This document shows positions 5,125 to 5,449 of a DNA stretch of 5,449 bases, in pieces. Within the stretch, counting starts at the first letter, position 1, and every line of letters begins with the position of its first letter. The notes under the pieces were generated by a model. That model ran no database searches and was not told the DNA's origin. It worked only from the letters and a program-made list of their open reading frames with translations. This DNA is from Thermodesulfovibrionales bacterium (GTDB lineage Bacteria; Nitrospirota; Thermodesulfovibrionia; Thermodesulfovibrionales; SM23-35). The stretch covers positions 1-5,449 of the forward strand of contig JAGVMY010000126.1 in the NCBI GenBank assembly GCA_020053565.1, read 5' to 3'. Both the position numbers and the translations under genes were made by a program.

Positions 5125-5449
5125 ATGAAAAAAATATTAGACTGGAATGAACTTAAAGAGGTTGTTGACAGGTTTAAAGCCAGTGGTAAGAAGATAGTCT
5201 TCACGAATGGCTGTTTTGATATTATTCATATCGGACACGTCAGATATCTCAAAGAGGCAAAGGCACTCGGTGATATGCTTGTTGTCGGTTTAAATTCAGA
5301 CAGGTCTGTCTCTCGTATAAAACCAAATAGGCCCATCAACTCCCAAGATCATAGGGCAGAAGTCTTATCTTCTCTCGATATGGTCGATTATGTAACTCTG
5401 TTTGATGAAGAGACTCCCTATGAATTAATTAAATTCCTGCAGCCTGATA
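5125..5449 (+). CDS. rfaE2: D-glycero-beta-D-manno-heptose 1-phosphate adenylyltransferase, 5' portion
   Basis: This is a nucleotidyltransferase of the cytidylyltransferase-like fold that transfers AMP from ATP to heptose 1-phosphate, a cytosolic step toward ADP-heptose for the LPS core. The first 108 residues are visible and the frame is still open at the window edge; the family is about 150-165 residues long. FTNGCFDIIHIGHVRYL at 26-42 contains the nucleotide-binding HIGH motif (35-38). GLNSDRSV (55-62), NRPIN (68-72), R77 and VDYV...DEETPYELI (87-102) follow the family order. There is no kinase domain in front, so this is the split form (RfaE2) rather than the fused HldE, and a separate kinase gene is expected elsewhere. 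It starts with ATG after an in-frame stop at 5077-5079, and no Shine-Dalgarno is visible. It is probably transcribed separately from the upstream operon, given the 183-bp gap. Confidence 0.9.
   Translation, partial: MKKILDWNELKEVVDRFKASGKKIVFTNGCFDIIHIGHVRYLKEAKALGDMLVVGLNSDRSVSRIKPNRPINSQDHRAEVLSSLDMVDYVTLFDEETPYELIKFLQPD

Overview
This window reads as an ordinary chromosomal stretch of a Gram-negative (diderm) bacterium. It has moderately AT-rich DNA and tightly packed genes, all on the + strand. The diderm assignment rests on a standalone ADP-heptose adenylyltransferase-type gene (LPS heptose supply) at the right edge and on the classic uppS-cdsA-dxr-rseP envelope/isoprenoid cluster. The protein style and the small dispersed palindromic repeat near the right end remind me of Nitrospirota or deltaproteobacterial-type genomes, but that assignment is inference and no sequence search was possible.

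Layout: 1-678 is the 3' part of a protein that resembles the VCBS/FG-GAP beta-propeller type. 691-1410 is uppS (TTG start), 1400-2194 is cdsA (overlapping uppS), 2199-3362 is dxr, 3422-4492 is rseP (single-PDZ site-2 protease) and 4489-4941 is a Nudix hydrolase (ATGA overlap with rseP). Gaps of -11, 4, 59 and -4 bp suggest that uppS through the Nudix gene form one transcription unit, probably including the upstream partial gene (12-bp gap). The 183-bp gap 4942-5124 is the only sizeable intergenic region. It holds a palindromic repeat element of about 79 bp (4969-5047), an imperfect inverted repeat (5050-5075) and AT-rich candidate promoter sequence ahead of rfaE2. The rfaE2 gene starts at 5125 and runs off the window.

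How the genes work together: Dxr makes MEP, the first committed intermediate of the non-mevalonate route to IPP. UppS condenses IPP into undecaprenyl diphosphate, the precursor of the lipid carrier for peptidoglycan and O-antigen. CdsA makes CDP-diacylglycerol for phospholipids. RseP is an intramembrane protease that in well-studied bacteria links envelope stress to transcription. RfaE2 activates heptose for LPS core. The theme is cell-envelope synthesis; the Nudix enzyme is probably a nucleotide housekeeping passenger.

I found no convincing novel system. The items most worth a second look are the composite repeat with its alternative pairings, the promoter/leader of rfaE2 without a visible Shine-Dalgarno, and a few perfect hairpins lying inside coding sequence.
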